Assembly: GCA_054601695.1 (NCBI GenBank)
Contig: BAAHQB010000079.1
Location: 434,001 to 498,000 of the forward strand
Length of the DNA stretch: 64,000 nucleotides
Direction: 5' to 3'
Origin: Amorphochlora amoebiformis
Lineage: Eukaryota; Cercozoa; Chlorarachniophyceae
Of the stretch, positions 1-47,738 are shown in pieces (position 1 is the stretch's first letter; the number at the start of each line of letters is the position of its first letter). The position numbers were made by a program, and so were the translations under genes. The notes beneath the pieces were generated by a model. The model was not told the origin of the DNA. It made no database searches and worked only from the letters and a program-made list of their open reading frames with translations.

Positions 1-67
1 ATAATATACTTATACTACAGACCACTTCCTGGGTCTTGGGTGATTATTCCCAAAGCTGCAATGAGGC

Positions 68-232
68 AATCCTAACCCTGCCCCAGACTTAACTACGATA
101 ACCTTACTTTAACCCTTACTGTGAGGGTCCAACCTTACTCTGGCTCATAGTCTTGGAGCTTGCGAATAATATGATTCCTTTCCTGGAACTAACCCAATCT
201 TAAACCAAACCCTAACTCCGGCTTTAACCCCA
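68..232. repeat. Degenerate CCCTAA-like stretch
   Basis: Scattered CCTAACCCT, TTTAACCC and AACCCTAAC motifs without a regular array. Similar weak stretches lie at 10360-10470, 22335-22425 and 28990-29090. Confidence 0.5.
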
Positions 233-360
233 CCACAAATCAGGCTTGCGCAACAAAAAGCATGGTTTGCGATGAATCGGTCGGGAATATAAAAATAGAT
301 ACATATTTTGGTATGAGTGTATATGTATATGTGCATAGATAACAGATGTATTATGTACAG

Positions 361-4563
<4,203 letters not shown>

Positions 4564-4623
4564 CATTGTATACAAATATGAGCCCTCACAAATATCAATG
4601 TTTACACATATATATATATATTT

Positions 4624-4684
<61 letters not shown>

Positions 4685-4765
4685 CAGATGTATGCATATT
4701 TATGTACATATATACATGTATATATGTGTATGTGTGTATATATATATGTATAAACACACACACAC

Positions 4766-4815
<50 letters not shown>

Positions 4816-4896
4816 GAATATATATAATACACACAATATAATTCAAATAATTTACCTCTTCTTTTATCCCATTAACACACTCGGTTAGAACCTTCG
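4564..4896. other. A-B intergenic spacer
   Basis: Mostly (TA)n with (TG)n/(CA)n runs, then a short pyrimidine-rich stretch ending TCGGTTAG eight bases before the ATG of gene B. No promoter element recognised. The AG could be a cis or trans splice acceptor for the 5' end of B. Confidence 0.5.
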
Positions 4897-33901
<29,005 letters not shown>

Positions 33902-33941
33902 CGATACAATAACTATATAAACAGATATATATTAAATATAT

Positions 33942-34390
33942 TTGTACCTATGTATGTTCGTAAAAACATGTAAATTTATTCCAAATATACCTATAGGTGT
34001 GGAAGTTCTTCTGCTAATCTTACCGGGGTGCAAAACCTCAGCTCAGGGTTACCAAATTCTTGGAAAAAGAAATCCCTTTTTATCTATCATTTGTACCTAT
34101 GTATGTTCGTAAAAAACATGTAAACTTATTCCAAATATACCTTTAGGGGTGCAAATTATTCTGCTGATCTTTCAGGCGTGCAAAACCTCAGCTCAGGGTT
34201 ACCAAATTCTTGGAAAAAGAAATCCCTTTTTATCTATCATTTGTACCTATGTATGTTCGTAAAAAACATGTAAACTTATTCCAAATATACCTATAGGGGT
34301 GCAAATTATTCTGCTGATCTTGCAGGGGTGCAAAACCTCAGCTCAGGGTAACCAAATTCTTGGAATAAGAAATCCCTTTTTATCTATCAG
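33942..34390 (+). repeat. Three tandem ~150-bp units each carrying a 51-nt exon-like cassette
   Basis: Units begin at about 33942, 34091 and 34241. Each contains AG acceptor, a 51-base open stretch (33997-34047, 34147-34197, 34297-34347) and a GT donor. The frame G+48+GG reads GANYSADLSGVQNLSS-like peptides. Fifty-one is a multiple of three, so any number of cassettes would splice in frame. The array starts 41 bases after the stop of gene B. Whether it is transcribed, and with what, cannot be seen. Confidence 0.6.
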
Positions 34391-34399
34391 TTTCTCTGA

Positions 34400-35640
34400 C
34401 AGATTTATTTTATCCAAAGTTGTCTGATTTATATTCCAAATAAATTTAGCGTGAAACTAGATTCGGCTCCTCTCAGTATCGACAACCTGTTGCAAGCTCA
34501 GGATAGAACCCGTCGCCCAAAAGCGTGACGCCCCGTGCCAGAATCGGGTTCACGTTTGCTAAATAATGCTTTTCTAATACAAAGTATTTATTTATACATA
34601 TGATTTAACACAGGATACCTGAAAGGTGACCAGAAGGAAGGTATCAATAGACAATGAAAATAAATACACGATGACAGGACCAGAAGGATCTCATAGATCT
34701 ATAAAATTCTAAGGAGTGGAACTTGTCAGGACCAGAAGGACCTCATACATCTATAAAATTCTAAGAGCAGTGGAACTTGATCAGACTTTTTTCAATTTAA
34801 TCTAGATAATCTAGATAACTTGATCAGATTTTTTCAATTTAATCTAGATAATCTAGATAATCATATTGTGATCGAATTTCTAGATACGATTCAAAATATT
34901 ATCATGCACATTGGAATCTACGACTGGAGACTGCCTAGACTCAATGATTAGTATCTCTCTCTAGAATGTCCAGTACTTGTATTGTATCTTGTCTAGTTGT
35001 ATACGGTATCTAGTTTCTAGAGTTTTGTCTCTGGAGTCTAGATCATCTTTTGCATGATAGCTCAATATCTGCTACCTAGGCTACCTAGACCTAGAGACTA
35101 CTACTAGCACTAGTACTAATCTTCATGATCCGTGATCTACTATTTCTCTAGAAAATGTAGTCTGTGCAGCGTATTGACAGTCTAGACATGATCACCTCAA
35201 GTGAACTAGTTGAAATCTGACAGCTGTTATCTAGGTTCTAGAGGTTATACAAATATCTACAGCTGACACAACGGATATATCCTCTGCCGAATTATTATCT
35301 ACGCTAATCTCCTAAGACTACTAGGCTATTGAGCAACGACAACTATGACTTGTGCCCGACGTACGTGTGCCTTAATACTTGGTCCATTCCGCGCGGCAAG
35401 TTTTACACGCTTTCTAGGCTTTCAGGTCTTGTCTAGCTTGTCAGTTTCACGGATCGATGCCCAGTCCTATTCGACAGCCTCCGAATTCGGTGATCAGTCG
35501 GCCGCTGTCTCACAGCCTAGACAGCCTCATCGGGAAGCTCGATAGTTCCATACTTGGTCTTGGGACTCCTTGTGCTCTGTTACTTAACTTACGTACCTAG
35601 TTACATCATTGTTATTCGCAAGCACATATGTATATATAAT

Positions 35641-35671
<31 letters not shown>

Positions 35672-36250
35672 CATATATATCTAGATATTTTTATATAGAT
35701 ATATATACAGACTAGACAGACCGACATCATTCACGCATAGAATATATACATATATATATAATCGTTCACGTGAACTTGTATGTATATAGCGTCGTACATA
35801 GTCTAGATAGTACCTAGAGTACATGCAATAGCATGCATAACACTCATTAGTCTAGTTAGTAGTACTCAACCTTTCGACACTGATATACGAGATAGTAAGC
35901 AGCTAATTGTGAATAGATCTAAAAATGTCTAACTAGAATCTTGTGCCACACGTGACACGGTATCATTACTCTAGTACTATCATACTATCGGATATATCAA
36001 GTATCTGAGAATATACCGACTCAGTCTAGTCAGTCCGTACAGTCATGACCATATCATCTGAATCATGATAGTATATACGGCTCTAGAAGTACACCTGTGC
36101 GCTGCCGCTGGACTATCTCTAGTATCTAGATTCTAGACTATATCCAGATTCCAGAGTGTATATGCCGGGACGTAACACAACTAGGCAATAACAATTGAAA
36201 AATTTCTTGACTTTCTACTAGTTCTAGAAATATCAGCACTTATAAAGTTC
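34400..36250. other. CTAG-rich complex spacer between the convergent genes
   Basis: The longest stretch of the window without dense TA repeat and without recognisable exons. By eye it holds about 40 CTAG tetramers between 34.80 and 36.24 kb, often as TCTAGA or TCTAGAT. Includes a short duplicated block around 34.66-34.75 kb (gacaggaccagaagg) and at 34.79-34.86 kb. A 66-codon frame at 35345-35545 lies here but has no supporting evidence. Confidence 0.7.
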
Positions 36251-36256
36251 TCACAG

Positions 36257-36375
36257 ATGGTATTATTGCGGTAATTCAGAGTGTGACTCCAAGCTGCTTG
36301 GATAGCTTTCCGCTTACGTTAGATGTACGAATGAGAGTGCTCGAAGGAGAGTTCGCCCCTGTTGGAGAGAATAAG
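36257..36375 (+). CDS. Orphan exon of an unidentified + strand gene (gene C)
   Basis: A 119-base stretch bounded by tctcacag and gtgaat, open in phase 1 to 0 for 39 codons. It starts GIIAVIQSVTP, has a Cys, and ends EGEFAPVGENK. Composition is clearly protein-like and the minus-strand reading has a stop. No neighbouring exon of matching phase was found with confidence. It may be a remnant of a third gene of the duplicated block interrupted at the inversion centre. Confidence 0.45.
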
Positions 36376-36393
36376 GTGAATTTAGACAGCGAA

Positions 36394-36427
<34 letters not shown>

Positions 36428-36459
36428 ATCCATACACAGAAACACGCACTCTTCTACAC

Positions 36460-36498
<39 letters not shown>

Positions 36499-36570
36499 AG
36501 TACATATGCAATATCCAAATAAATATATGCATCACATCCAAATTTGTTTTTTACTCACATACATACATGT

Positions 36571-36621
<51 letters not shown>

Positions 36622-36745
36622 TATATATAACATAATATAACACATATAGTATATGTACACACCCATATACATATACATATACATATAAATATACATAAAT
36701 AAATATATATATATATATATTATAATATAATATAGTATAATACAT

Positions 36746-36779
<34 letters not shown>

Positions 36780-36799
36780 CACCCATATACATATACATG

Positions 36800-36837
<38 letters not shown>

Positions 36838-36869
36838 TATTTTATAATATAGTATTATATATATATATA

Positions 36870-36900
36870 TATATATTACTCTTTGGCTGCGACTTCCATA

Positions 36901-36952
<52 letters not shown>

Positions 36953-36975
36953 CTCTTTGGCAGCGACTTCCATAG

Positions 36976-37021
<46 letters not shown>

Positions 37022-37098
37022 CTCTTTGGCTGCGACTTCCATAGTATATATATCTATATATATATATATATATTACTCTTTGGCTGCGACTTCCATAG

Positions 37099-37145
<47 letters not shown>

Positions 37146-37167
37146 TCTTTGGCTGCGACTTCCATAG

Positions 37168-37217
<50 letters not shown>

Positions 37218-37241
37218 TACTCTTTGGCTGCGACTTCCATA

Positions 37242-37292
<51 letters not shown>

Positions 37293-37322
37293 CTCTTTGG
37301 CTGCGACTTCCATAGTATATAT

Positions 37323-37361
<39 letters not shown>

Positions 37362-37383
37362 CTCTTTGGCTGCGACTTCCATA

Positions 37384-37419
<36 letters not shown>

Positions 37420-37452
37420 CTCTTTGGCTGCGACTTCCATAGTATATATTTT

Positions 37453-37495
<43 letters not shown>

Positions 37496-37517
37496 CTCTT
37501 TTGCTGTGACTTACATA

Positions 37518-37561
<44 letters not shown>

Positions 37562-37584
37562 CTCTTTGGCTGCGACTTCCATAG

Positions 37585-37645
<61 letters not shown>

Positions 37646-37659
37646 CTCTTTGTCTGCGA

Positions 37660-37680
<21 letters not shown>
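36870..37680 (-). repeat. Twelve decoy copies of the last-exon end of gene B'
   Basis: On the minus strand each unit reads TATGGAAGTCGCAGCC then AAAGAGTAA then (TA)n. This is the 3' end and stop codon of the terminal exon of B' (37747-37812) plus adjacent microsatellite. About 12 units lie downstream of the true stop, spaced about 60-85 bases apart through variable TA length. Two units are diverged (near 37494 and 37643). Confidence 0.9.
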
Positions 37681-37746
<66 letters not shown>

Positions 37747-37747
<1 letters not shown>

Positions 37748-38060
37748 TACTCTTTGGCTGCGACTTCCATAGTCATGATCTCACTCTTGCGGTTGGCATA
37801 CTGGCTCAGTTTCTAATAGTATATACGAATATACATGTATATATATATATATATATATGTATACATATATAAATACACACACATATGTATATGTATATGT
37901 GTATACTTTGTATATATTATATATATTATATATATTATATATATGTGTATATATATATATGTATGTATATACCTTAGTATTGACTTTCGCTTTGGTTGAT
38001 CTCCTCTTCCAACACATATAACCTGTATATATGTATGGTATTTTATATATAAACAAACAC

Positions 38061-38095
<35 letters not shown>

Positions 38096-38123
38096 TATGT
38101 AAGCACACACACACACACGTATA

Positions 38124-38159
<36 letters not shown>

Positions 38160-38238
38160 CAAACTCGAGAAACACAGAGAGAGAGGGAGCAAGAGAGAGC
38201 GAGAGAAAGATTGAAGCAAAACAGAGGAACATCCTCGT

Positions 38239-38276
<38 letters not shown>

Positions 38277-38612
38277 TAAATATATATCTAACTCGAGAAA
38301 TACAGAGAGAGAGAGAGCAAGAGAGAGCGAGAGAAAGATTGCAGCAGAACAGGGGAACAGCGAGGATGAGTTGGACCGATTCCAGCCGCCGCTGGCACTA
38401 GAACGCCGACGAGAGCTACTCCAACAATCATTACAGTTCCAAGGCTCTCTCCGTTTTCTGCCCATATATATATGTATATGTGTATATATATAATATGTAT
38501 GTGTGTGTATATATATATATATATGTATATATTTATTTATACATATAGGTTCAATAGAATTTTTCTGTGTTATAGTGGAATGTTTTCCGATATATACAGA
38601 AGATACACGCAC

Positions 38613-38657
<45 letters not shown>

Positions 38658-38996
38658 CCCTTATTATCACTGTTATCATTTGGTGTTGTCGGAATAGGAG
38701 TCGTGGGGGCTGGTGGGGTCGGGGAGGGAGTAGGATTCGGTGTTGGCCCATCAATCTATGTATTTAGATTATATATATATATTATATATATATATATATT
38801 ATATATATATATATACTATGTCCATATGTACTAAAATAAAAATCTACATGTATAAAAACAATTTCTAATTTTTTTCAAACAAAGATATAGTCAAACATCA
38901 TGTAGATATATTGAATAGACATATATACATGTATATATATATGTACATACATATTATGTAGATATGTATATATATATATATAGATATGATATATAT

Positions 38997-39029
<33 letters not shown>

Positions 39030-39155
39030 ATCTATGTTATACCTTTCCCACTCCCCAAGTAGCCGGATCTCCGAAGCAGTTCTGGCACGTGTTAGACTCT
39101 AGCCACCTTATACATACAAACATATTTATATATATATATATATGTATGTAAGCAA

Positions 39156-39187
<32 letters not shown>

Positions 39188-39245
39188 GTGTATATGAGTA
39201 CATACATAGTATGTATCACATGTTCGACTGTAGCCACCTTATACA

Positions 39246-39287
<42 letters not shown>

Positions 39288-39332
39288 AGCAAATATATAT
39301 ATGAGTATATATATAATATATACATAATATAT

Positions 39333-39365
<33 letters not shown>

Positions 39366-39682
39366 GTTACCACTGTGGGGTGATATTCTGAGATATTGGT
39401 ATAGACGGTCCATTTTCTGCAAAGCTAGTACAAGACAAACATTCGCCATTGAACCTCCTATATATATATATCATATATATATATATATATATGTATATAT
39501 AAGTATATATCATATATGTATATATGTATATGTATATATCATATATATATATATATGTATCATCATATATATATATATATGTACATATATATATATATAT
39601 ATATATACATATGTAAGGCAAGCAAGCAAACAGCAAACACTCCTGTTGGATATAGTATGTATAGATAAACATACATGCATAC

Positions 39683-39715
<33 letters not shown>

Positions 39716-39773
39716 AGCAAAGCTAGTGGAAGGCAAATATTCTGCATTGAATCTATCATACACACGTGTATTC

Positions 39774-39835
<62 letters not shown>

Positions 39836-39932
39836 CCAGTCCTGAGGAGGCAGGGCCGAGGCGCTTGGGAGAGGTAGCCATTCGACATCCCTCGATCTCT
39901 ATAATATGCATATATATATATATATATATATT

Positions 39933-39969
<37 letters not shown>

Positions 39970-40320
39970 GTATATTACGTATATTTATTACGTATATATA
40001 TTTATATATATTAATATACGTATATATATATGATATATATATATATATGTTCAATCTACATAATCTAGAATGATCCCTCTCTCTATCTCTCAATATCCTT
40101 CCTCTCGTCTCTATCAAACTCTTTCTTGTTTTCATTCCTCCCAAAGTGCCAAAGGCTGACTTCTTCTACATTTCTCACTCAATTTCCCTCTCCCTCTCAT
40201 TCTCTCACCCAAGTACCGCGAAAAAATATATATAAAAAAAAAAAAAAATCCGAGAAATTAGGGCCTGCCTCTCTCACTGCAACTAACGCTCTACCGATGT
40301 ATTAATATCTACATATATAA

Positions 40321-40354
<34 letters not shown>

Positions 40355-41013
40355 TAAATATGGACATCGTTAAAGCATGAATGTAAATAGCATAAACGGA
40401 CGCAGCTCGAAGAGTCCACACAGAAGCGCTGTATCTTCATCAAGCTCGATCGCTCTCGCTCTCGCTCTCGCTCTATCAAGCGCTCGCGCTCTCGCTCTAT
40501 CAAGCGCTCGCGCTCTCGCTCTGGATCGCTCTCTATCAAGTGCTCTCGCTCTAGCTCTCTATCAAGCGCTCTCGCTCTCGCTCTCTATCAAGCGCTCTCG
40601 CTCTCGCTCGCTCTCTATCAAGCGCTCTCGCTCTCGCTCGCTCTCTATCAAGCGCTCTCGCTCTCGCTCTCACTCTCTATCAAGCGCTCTCGCCCTCGCT
40701 CGCTCTCTATGAAGCGCTCTTGCTCTCGCTCGCTCTCTATGAAGCGCTCTCGCTCTCGCTCGTTGGGTACCGCGAAACAGGTGGAGTAGAAGATGGGGTC
40801 CGATGGGTCCTCTGTTGTGATGAATCCAGGTGCTGTCTCCGTAGCAATTCGTGGCTCCAAACCTATACATTTTATATGTTTATATATCAATATATATATT
40901 TATATATATATATATATATATATATGTATTAATATATATCCCTAAACTGTAGGCGATAATGGCGTTGTGTTATGGTAGCCCAACACCCTAATCCTAGTCC
41001 TAACTCTGGTGTT

Positions 41014-41052
<39 letters not shown>

Positions 41053-41751
41053 AATATATATACATATATATATATATATATATTCATACATGTATGTGAG
41101 TGTGTCTATACGTATGTTTTCATACATCAATATATGTGTGGGAACCCTAACCCTAACCCTAAACCTAACCCTAACCCTAACCCTAACCCTAATCTCTCAT
41201 GGTAACCCGAACTCTAATCCCGTAAATTCCTGTTAAAAGCGGTGTGGTATGGTACGCCTATACCCTGATCCTATGAAGTATCTTACCGAAAATTAGGGTT
41301 AGGGTTGGGGTGAATTTACAGTTAGAATAGGATTAGGGTTAGGGTTACCATGCGAGGTTAGGGTTAGGGTTAGGGTTACCATGCGAGGTTAGGGTTAGGG
41401 TTAGGGTTAGGCTTTCCACAGCAAAGAATCTTGGACGAAAGGTTAGGGTTAGGGTTAGGGTTAGGGTTAGGGTGAATTTACAGTTTAGAATAGGATTAGG
41501 GTTAGGGTTACCATGCGAGGAGGGTTAGGGTTAGGGTTAGGGTTACCTCAGCAATGAACCTTCAACGAAAGGTTAGGGTTAGGGTATAAGGGTTAGGGTG
41601 TTAGGGTTAGGGTTTCGCATTAGAGGTGTGGGGTTAGGGATACCGTAGCATAGCATTTTAGACTTTGCTGTGGAAGTTGGGGTCTTCATGTCCTGGGGCC
41701 TAGGCACTGGACGATGCACCTTATATATATATATATATGTATATGTATATG

Positions 41752-41810
<59 letters not shown>

Positions 41811-42014
41811 CATATATATATATATACATATATATATATATGTATGATATGACCTTGACTCGGTAAATCGCTAGGGTACGTTGTTGGCCTCTCAGACGGA
41901 TGCGAAGGTAGCTGCCTGATGTATATGCATATAAATTATATATATATATATATTTATAGATGTATATATGTATAGATGTATAGATGTATATATAAATATA
42001 TATGACTGGTACAA

Positions 42015-42050
<36 letters not shown>

Positions 42051-42166
42051 AGATGTATATATATATATATGTATATATGACTGGTACATAAATATGGTGT
42101 GTATCATATGTTACAAATGTTTGTATGTTATATATGTATGTATGTATATATATATATATATATGTC

Positions 42167-42198
<32 letters not shown>

Positions 42199-42225
42199 AT
42201 ATATATATGTCCACACACACACACA

Positions 42226-42273
<48 letters not shown>

Positions 42274-42334
42274 GTATATTCATGCATAAACGTATGTATG
42301 AATATACTCCTCTCTCTTCTCTCCCCCCACCTCA

Positions 42335-42408
<74 letters not shown>

Positions 42409-42468
42409 GTCTCTCCTCTACAGTCGATACGAATCAAACATTCGCGATGTTGTTGCTATGTATATATG

Positions 42469-42506
<38 letters not shown>

Positions 42507-42596
42507 GTATATGTGTGTATATATATATAACATAAATATGTGTATATATTAAATGTGTAAATGTATATATGTATATATATATATATGTATATATGT

Positions 42597-42661
<65 letters not shown>

Positions 42662-42752
42662 ATAGAAGTACAACGTTCGAGTCCCCCCCCAAAAAAAATA
42701 GAAATCCTTTTTTACCCCGTATATAATATATATATATATATACTACATATTA

Positions 42753-42793
<41 letters not shown>

Positions 42794-42985
42794 TTCACCG
42801 CTTGGTCCTCACAGTAGTCCGTTTGACTTATCACTTCGCATACCTTCTCATCTAATATATACATACATGTATACTATATATAAAATGTACATATTATATA
42901 ATATATATGTTGGTTTGATTATTGCAAACGTACAATCGAGATGAATCTATGTTTATATATTATAATATATATATATATATATATA

Positions 42986-43045
<60 letters not shown>

Positions 43046-43048
43046 AAT

Positions 43049-43095
<47 letters not shown>

Positions 43096-43149
43096 AATAC
43101 TTACTCGAAGTTGGACATCCACCGGCATTCGTACAAGGTATATCACTGT

Positions 43150-43182
<33 letters not shown>

Positions 43183-43990
43183 TTATATATATATATATAT
43201 ATGTGTGTGTATACATATGTATGTATATATGTATTGAATCTCACATATTTCTTAACCCCAAAAGATATATAGCTTTTCTCTTTTTAATACATATATATAG
43301 ATATGTATGTGTATATATATATGAATATGTACTTATATACATATAATATTTAACATACATCTCTCTCTCTCTTTCTCTCTCTCGCTCTCTATATATACAT
43401 ACAAAGTGTAAGAGAAATAAAATATCACACAATCCTAACCCTAACCCTAACCCTAACCCTAACCCTAACCCTAGCCCTAGCCTTACCTAATGGACACGAC
43501 AGCTCCAACGTTAGGATTAGACGCAACATCATACACTCCCCAAGCTAAATGCGTTATCGTAGGGTTAGGGTTAGGGTTAGGCTTAGGGTTAGGGTTAGGG
43601 TTAGGGTTAGGGTTAGGGTTAGGGTTGGCAGGCGGCTTGGGCCAGAATTGATTTCGTGTTAGGATTAGGGTGGTAACATATTAAGAAGCTTACGATTGGA
43701 ACATATTACGCGAGGGTAACAGTTAACGATAAGGAGAAACATAGTATTAAGCTTGGGATTAGGGTGACAAGATATGAAAATTGTGGATTGGGTGCAGTGA
43801 ATTGGAACTAATTCGAGAGCTAGGGTTAGGGTTAGGGTTAGGGTTAGGGTTAGGGTTGGGATTAGGGTATGGATTTGTGACGTTGTTGATATTCAAGTGT
43901 GTTGGAGCTCATAGTAACGGTGTTACTGCCGGCGGCGACTCGTTGGTAGATATCTGGGATATCGGAAAAAGATATGTGTATATGTGAATA

Positions 43991-44042
<52 letters not shown>

Positions 44043-44172
44043 GTATGAGTATGGTAGATATGTATAGGGTGTCTAAGGAGGTATATATGTGTAATCTATA
44101 TGTTACTTATAACATGTTATAATATTGTGCCTTACATACAAACATATATATATATATATATATATAAATATA

Positions 44173-44218
<46 letters not shown>

Positions 44219-44265
44219 GTGCATGATATGCATATGTTATATTTAATATCTGTATATCTACATAT

Positions 44266-44302
<37 letters not shown>

Positions 44303-44363
44303 GGTTCATCCCACTCGTTCTTGTAGCTTCCATCCCCATACGGTGAAAGACGCCTATACATCA

Positions 44364-44397
<34 letters not shown>

Positions 44398-44578
44398 CAT
44401 ATATATATATATATATATTATATAACCTTGTCTTAAAGCATGATGCTCCTTGTTCATAGAACCATCGATTTGCGCAACTACATATAAATATATATATATA
44501 AAAATATATATCTATGTATATATAATATACAGATGTGTGTGAATATATACAAAGCATACAAGTGTATTCGCAACTACA

Positions 44579-44622
<44 letters not shown>

Positions 44623-44992
44623 CAGATGAGTGTGGATATATACAAAGCATACAAGAGTATTCGCAACTACATATATGTGTATATATTTATATATGATATA
44701 CAGATGTGTGTGAATATATACAAAGCGTAAAAGTGTATTTTTACGCATTAAATATTCTTATATATCATATATAGTAAATTATATATAGTATATTATATAT
44801 ATATATATATATGTATACTTATATATATATGTGTATACGTATCCATATATTCCCAAAAACCTTTTCTATTATTATATGTATGTATATATAATATGGAGAT
44901 TATTACGAGATGTAGTATCCATGGGACCATCGCGGGATAGACTGGTAGGTGTACACCTGTAATGTTATGTATATATATATATATATACATAT

Positions 44993-45083
<91 letters not shown>

Positions 45084-45191
45084 CATATATAATATATATA
45101 TCTATTGGTTAGATTGTATATTTATATATATGTATATACATATATCTCCATATTGTACATGTATATATGTGTACATGTATAATATGTATGT

Positions 45192-45259
<68 letters not shown>

Positions 45260-45349
45260 ATATACGGGTATAGGGGACAGTAGGTGTAATATTCACCCTT
45301 TGTGCATATATACATATATACATACATATGTATATTTATGTACATATAC

Positions 45350-45384
<35 letters not shown>

Positions 45385-45385
45385 C

Positions 45386-45434
<49 letters not shown>

Positions 45435-45477
45435 TTACCACAGCTCTTGGCAGCTCAATGGTAACGGCGCCAACCTA

Positions 45478-45512
<35 letters not shown>

Positions 45513-45710
45513 GATATGTAAGACATATAGATATATAGATATCTATTTATAGATATTTAGATATCTGTATATAGATATATGGATATAGAGATATAGATAT
45601 ATACATATATATATATAGATATCTATATACATATATATGACTTGTTCTGATTGAGAAAACGCCATTTGCCACCAGGCTTCGTTTGAACCAGAATTCGGTA
45701 CATGAGCCTA

Positions 45711-45746
<36 letters not shown>

Positions 45747-45904
45747 GTACATATATGTACTTCGTATTGTTATAATTTATGCCGAAATTATACTATATCA
45801 TTATATATATACATATAGACACATACGTATATATAGCAATATATTCTGTAACTTATAACCCTTGGTAGTCGGTCAGCTAGACAGTTTTTCAGACATATGC
45901 TATC

Positions 45905-45959
<55 letters not shown>

Positions 45960-46042
45960 CTATATATACTAATATATTCTCTATTTGATAACCCTAGGTA
46001 GTCGGTCGGCTACGGACATATCTATATTATCATATATATATA

Positions 46043-46073
<31 letters not shown>

Positions 46074-46282
46074 GCAATATATTCTATTTATAATAACCCT
46101 TGGTAGCCGGTCTGCTAGACGGTCAAGTTTTATCCAGTGGATATTCGGACATCTGTTGAAAGCCCGCGTATTGTCTTGCTGTATATATATATATATACAT
46201 ATACATATATAACTATGTATAACAATATATATGTGTATAAAAACATATATATATGTATATAGATCAAAACATATATATATAC

Positions 46283-46335
<53 letters not shown>

Positions 46336-46577
46336 GTACATATATACAAACCGAGTTGATGGTATAGTGTCCCGTCTGACTTAGCGTAAATCGACCATCT
46401 TTCACCTAGTGATATATAATAATATACATATATACATATATATATATATACACATATAATATGTATATATATATATATTTAAACATATATGTATATATAT
46501 ATATATATACATATATAATATATATATATAGGACTTTTTTTTTCCTCGCACGCTCTCTCTCCCTCCCTCGCCACCTT

Positions 46578-46631
<54 letters not shown>

Positions 46632-46770
46632 TTCTTCGCACCTCAACCCCGATTGTCTTAGCGACGACTTGCTCTCTAAAGCTGTTTCGAGAGATACGGG
46701 TGTTTTCCATCACACAACCCAATCCGCTCATTGTGCCACGTGCCTGGGGATATGCATGTATATATATGTA

Positions 46771-46807
<37 letters not shown>

Positions 46808-46932
46808 ACGACATAATGTACCGGAAATAAGGTAACAACGTATGAGCTATTATATATATATATATATATATATATAAATATATATATATAACATATTATT
46901 CCGGAAATAAGGTAACAATGTATGCGCCATTT

Positions 46933-47010
<78 letters not shown>

Positions 47011-47059
47011 CATAATATACCGGAAATAAGGTAACAATGTATGCACCATATACACACAC

Positions 47060-47093
<34 letters not shown>

Positions 47094-47235
47094 ATATGTA
47101 TATATATATATATGTATGTGTGTATATATGTATATATAACATAATATACCGGAAATAAGGTAACAATGTATGCGCCATTAGGAACATCGATTTCCCAGCT
47201 ATTCAGCTTGCCATCCGAACAGGGTATGTGGATAC

Positions 47236-47274
<39 letters not shown>

Positions 47275-47346
47275 CAATATATCTATACATATATATATAA
47301 ATCAATATATCTATATATATGTATATATCAATATATCTATATATAT

Positions 47347-47382
<36 letters not shown>

Positions 47383-47546
47383 GTACATATGTATATACAC
47401 ACATACATATATATACACATACACACATACACACACAAATATGAAGACCTTTTGTGACATTGTTACTCCGAGGATGTATGTATACATCGTCCATTTATAT
47501 AGACATATATATATATGTATATACACATATATATATATATTTTCTT

Positions 47547-47582
<36 letters not shown>

Positions 47583-47687
47583 TAGAGGTTCGGCCGACAC
47601 TGCGGTTTGTATTTGACGTATCCGGGATTCTTGGTCTCCTATATACATATATATATATATATGTACATATAATGTAATATGTATATG

Positions 47688-47738
<51 letters not shown>

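Larger units (their letters stand above)
37747..41719 (-). other. Gene B' exons 43-51: Cys-rich part, short stalk, membrane helix, tail
   Basis: Exons: 41644-41719, 40771-40862, 39837-39898, 39371-39457, 39042-39105, 38659-38755, 38377-38457, 37973-38022, 37747-37812. Exon 38659-38755 is a Pro/Thr linker ([16 protein letters not shown]). Exon 38377-38457 holds the helix [20 protein letters not shown]. The next gives [16 protein letters not shown], and the last ends MTMEVAAKE then TAA. The linker replaces both the long stalk and the SEA-like module of B. Confidence 0.8.
41854..45707 (-). other. Gene B' exons 32-42: discoidin/fucolectin-like region
   Basis: Exons: 45642-45707, 45439-45474, 44907-44956, 44427-44477, 44301-44353, 43882-43953, 43487-43544, 43105-43145, 42799-42851, 42407-42455, 41854-41915. 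Motifs: [56 protein letters not shown]. The 43487-43544 exon is bracketed by CCCTAA on one side and TTAGGG on the other. Confidence 0.75.

Noticed and set aside
35345-35545. 66-codon frame MTCARRTC... in the central spacer
   Set aside because: No splice or paralogue support; length is not beyond chance in this GC-richer stretch.
36870-37680. CRISPR array
   Set aside because: Repeat-spacer look is superficial: spacers are (TA)n and the repeat is an exon end of B'.
40377-40890. Ser/Ala/Leu and Arg/Glu frames of about 110 codons
   Set aside because: Minisatellite translation; only 40771-40862 is a real exon, on the minus strand.
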